A program made the translations under genes and the position numbers. This document shows, piece by piece, positions 61,020 to 64,000 of a stretch of DNA of 64,000 bases (position 1 is its first letter; every line of letters starts with the position of its first letter). Under the pieces are notes generated by a model that had not been told where the DNA came from, did not search any database, and saw only the letters and a list, made by a program, of their open reading frames with translations. The DNA comes from Brachynemurus nebulosus (taxonomy: Eukaryota; Arthropoda; Insecta; Neuroptera; Myrmeleontidae): the NCBI GenBank assembly GCA_035578155.1, contig JAPWDM010000004.1, positions 52,290,762-52,354,761 on the forward strand, given 5' to 3'.

Positions 61020-62199
61020 ATCAATCGTATGCATAGATACACACAAAATCAGATTCAGGAATTTTCGAATATTTAATTGAATCCTAAAAATCACCCGTTT
61101 TCTACTAGCCTTTTTAGTTTTAGCCACTGCTAGCTTTATGAAAGTACTAAAAACACCATGTGGTGAAGACAGTAAAACTGACTGGCCCCTTTTGGCAAGT
61201 AACTGTACAAATATATTAAATTGAATATGACAAGTGTCACTAAACTAACCGAACTTGTTACTAACACTTTCACGAACGTTTCATCCGGTCAATGTGTTTT
61301 TTCGCCGCTACGTTGCTGCCATTTTGTGTGTGCATTAATGTGAAAGTGTTTCAAATCTATTAGCAATAAACAAAGAATCTCATTTAAATTATTATCTGAT
61401 AACACAATATGACAGTGAGAATATACATACACATTCATACATACATGTGTAGTATGTATACTGCCGCACCGCACCGTGATAAAGTTGGCTGGGCAATAGT
61501 AATATTCCCTTTGGGCACTAAATTTTTATTTTCAATTACTAACGTTTTTTTAATAAACACTAAACAACTATTATACTCATTTATAAATAATATGAATTAC
61601 CCATCAAGATCTTTATTGCAATGTGAAAACATCTTACAAATTTACAAAGAATATAAGACAACTGTATAAATTTAATGTCTCATACGGATGATCATAAATT
61701 TATTAATTTATCTAAAAACCTGCTTTTGAATATATTTAAAAAACAACGTTTTACTAATAATACACTTTTATCAAAACGACACTGACTGCCATTTAGTAAT
61801 CCACAGTGAAAATATCTCAAAACTGTAAACCAATGAACTCGATTATAGTAAATGGATAGCACGTAAAGCTACTTTATAGACTACTTCACTGAAGCACCTA
61901 GCGGGATGTGACATGAGAAACAAAATGTACTGTCTATTATTTAGTGAAAAAAACCACATTTATTACAAGACATAATTTATATACATTAAGTATTTGAAAA
62001 TACATAAAAGCAATACCATTTTTATTTTCAAAAGTTAACAATTTAAAAAAAAAAAACTTAAATTTTATTATTAATATTATATTTTGACAATAATTATTTG
62101 AAAAGGCACTATAAAAATTGTTACTATAGATACCACAATATGAGTATAATATTACAAACTAGCATTTGGTCGTATATTGAGCATACCGTGAATTCATTT
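61020..62199. other. No recognisable feature
   Basis: A+T-rich DNA. The frame pair at 61289-61669 has no motif. Neither element ends nor exons were seen. Confidence 0.5.
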
Positions 62200-62201
62200 T
62201 A

Positions 62202-62765
<564 letters not shown>

Positions 62766-64000
62766 ATTCATTGATACACTCAGTCTATAGACTATATAAT
62801 AAGTTCATTGGTCTTGCTTTAAAGAAAATTTTTATTTCAAATTTTTATATATTCCAAATTCTGTGTTAGACAAATGTGCGTAAAAACCACAATTTGACTT
62901 TTTAATCGATGTACCTAACCTATGGACTTTTTGTCAAATAATCAACTTTTTTCTTACTGGAGATTTTCCATATTTCTATCAATTCCTTAGAAAAGATTTT
63001 ACTACCAAGCTAAATGGATTTCATTAAATTCTTTATTGATTTAGTAATAAAATAAAATACACGTCTTAACAGGTTTGCGTAGTAAGAAAAATATATTCTA
63101 ATAACTTTCCAAAAATAAGGTTCATGACCCCTAAAAAAATTAGGCTAACTTGTATTTCATAGCAGTATTCCGCGCGACAGACTTTCTAAATCCTAACTTC
63201 CTCCCGCATTTATCCCTAATTTATTGTTCACGTACGAATAAAACACTAATATAAATTGTACAAAAGCAATGATGTGAGTGGCATCTGTTATCAACAACGA
63301 GTTTGAAAAACGAATGTAAGAACTCCATTACATTCTAGTGTTATTATTTATACTAAAGTATATTCCTCGTATATAAAATTTTTGTTTTGTTTTCAAATTT
63401 ACTTTAAATAAATTATTATTATTTTATCACTTTCAAATTCGTATTTTGATTTTTAATAATACAAGACTAAATTAAAAATTAGATTGTTTATCAATACAAG
63501 AGATACTGAGAATAGTAAATTGATTAATCCACTGTTAGACTACCTAGAGTGAGAGTTTTCACTTAATGAACAAATTCATTCATTCATTCTAAAGGTCAAA
63601 ATACTCTTTAAAAAACACTGATGAGTGATGGTATTATACACATAATACCATCAATACATACATACAATAATAATACATGAATTAATTTTAAAATTATCCC
63701 TTACACATATGTAAATAAAAGGAATAGTAATTAAAATTATTCTTTATTCTCTATTCGAGTCCTTTCTTTTATGATGTATGGCAATCAAGAAAATCCTTTA
63801 GAAGTACGTTATGGATTTTTCCTAATTTTTTAATTTCAATTTTTCCCTTCTACATGAATCATCCACAATTTTGTTCCACATGGGAATTTTCTCCATTTCT
63901 GGATATTAAAAAATAGTTAAAATTAAATTAACTGTAAAAAATTTTAATATGAAAATGTAAGTTGGCATATAAGGGAACACGTAAATAGATATAAAACATA
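62766..64000. other. No gene; small hairpin
   Basis: A+T-rich DNA with a 26-base hairpin, GATGGTATTAT-ACAC-ATAATACCATC, at about 63627-63652. The SINE tail at 63266-63292 is listed separately. Confidence 0.5.
63266..63292 (+). repeat. 3' tail of the SINE family
   Basis: AATGATGTGAGTGGCATCTG followed by TTA matches the SINE's end at 30364-30390 with one difference. Only the tail is recognisable, consistent with a severe 5' truncation or decay. Confidence 0.65.

Overview
The window is very A+T-rich eukaryotic DNA with long (TA)n tracts, canonical Helitron ends, piggyBac-, hAT- and Tc1/mariner-type non-autonomous elements and a tRNA-derived SINE. I read it as intergenic or intronic DNA of an arthropod, most likely an insect. 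A hemipteran is plausible but cannot be shown from this sequence alone. I found no intact protein-coding gene, no rRNA, no canonical tRNA and no CRISPR. Every open frame of 60 codons or more looks like a chance frame or lies inside a repeat, often running through (TA)n as Ile-Tyr repeats. The only sequence that reads as a former protein gene is a broken fragment at 47420-47874 on the minus strand.

Layout. 1-6.4 kb: an arm copy of a large foldback family (about 1550-2105), a pogo-like TA-flanked MITE (2180-2388), three copies of an element with a (TA)n tract at a fixed internal position (3081-4920), a palindromic copy of it (4926-5410), and a TTAA-flanked element (5516-6350). 6.8-12.7 kb: a minus-strand Helitron (6796-7638), a TA-flanked hairpin element (10038-10589) and a second TTAA-flanked element (11825-12682). 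16-24 kb: a 2.3 kb foldback (16064-18366), a 0.94 kb foldback with tRNA-like promoter boxes (19407-20344), MITEs at 20755-20911, 21156-21751 and 23704-24064, and a piggyBac-type MITE (22217-23119). 26-37 kb: an element carrying a GC-rich block (26353-27038), a 1.68 kb TA-flanked foldback (27820-29500), a SINE (30102-30391), an element with repeated GGGTAAAAAAAAGACA motifs (about 32423-33661), a TCCTGATAAGG-repeat element (34988-36322) and a hAT MITE (36799-37256). 41-50 kb: a hAT-like element with an exact 8-bp target duplication (42805-43765) nested in an older repeat, a 29-bp-TIR MITE (46983-47204), two near-perfect palindromes, the pseudogene split by a MITE, and a second Helitron (49594-50442). 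53-64 kb: a 1.87 kb TTAA-flanked element with repeats nested in it (53260-55130), a MITE (57003-57455), a second piggyBac MITE inside a degraded foldback relative (58902-59803), and a fourth (TA)n-bearing copy (62202-62765).

No transposase, Rep/helicase or reverse transcriptase frame is visible, so every element here would depend on enzymes encoded elsewhere. The strongest theme is the density of long inverted repeats, from 119 bp to 2.3 kb. If transcribed these would form long double-stranded RNA, which makes them possible small-RNA sources as well as transposons. Coordinates come from reading by eye. Element ends with a target-site duplication should be accurate to a few bases; others are approximate.
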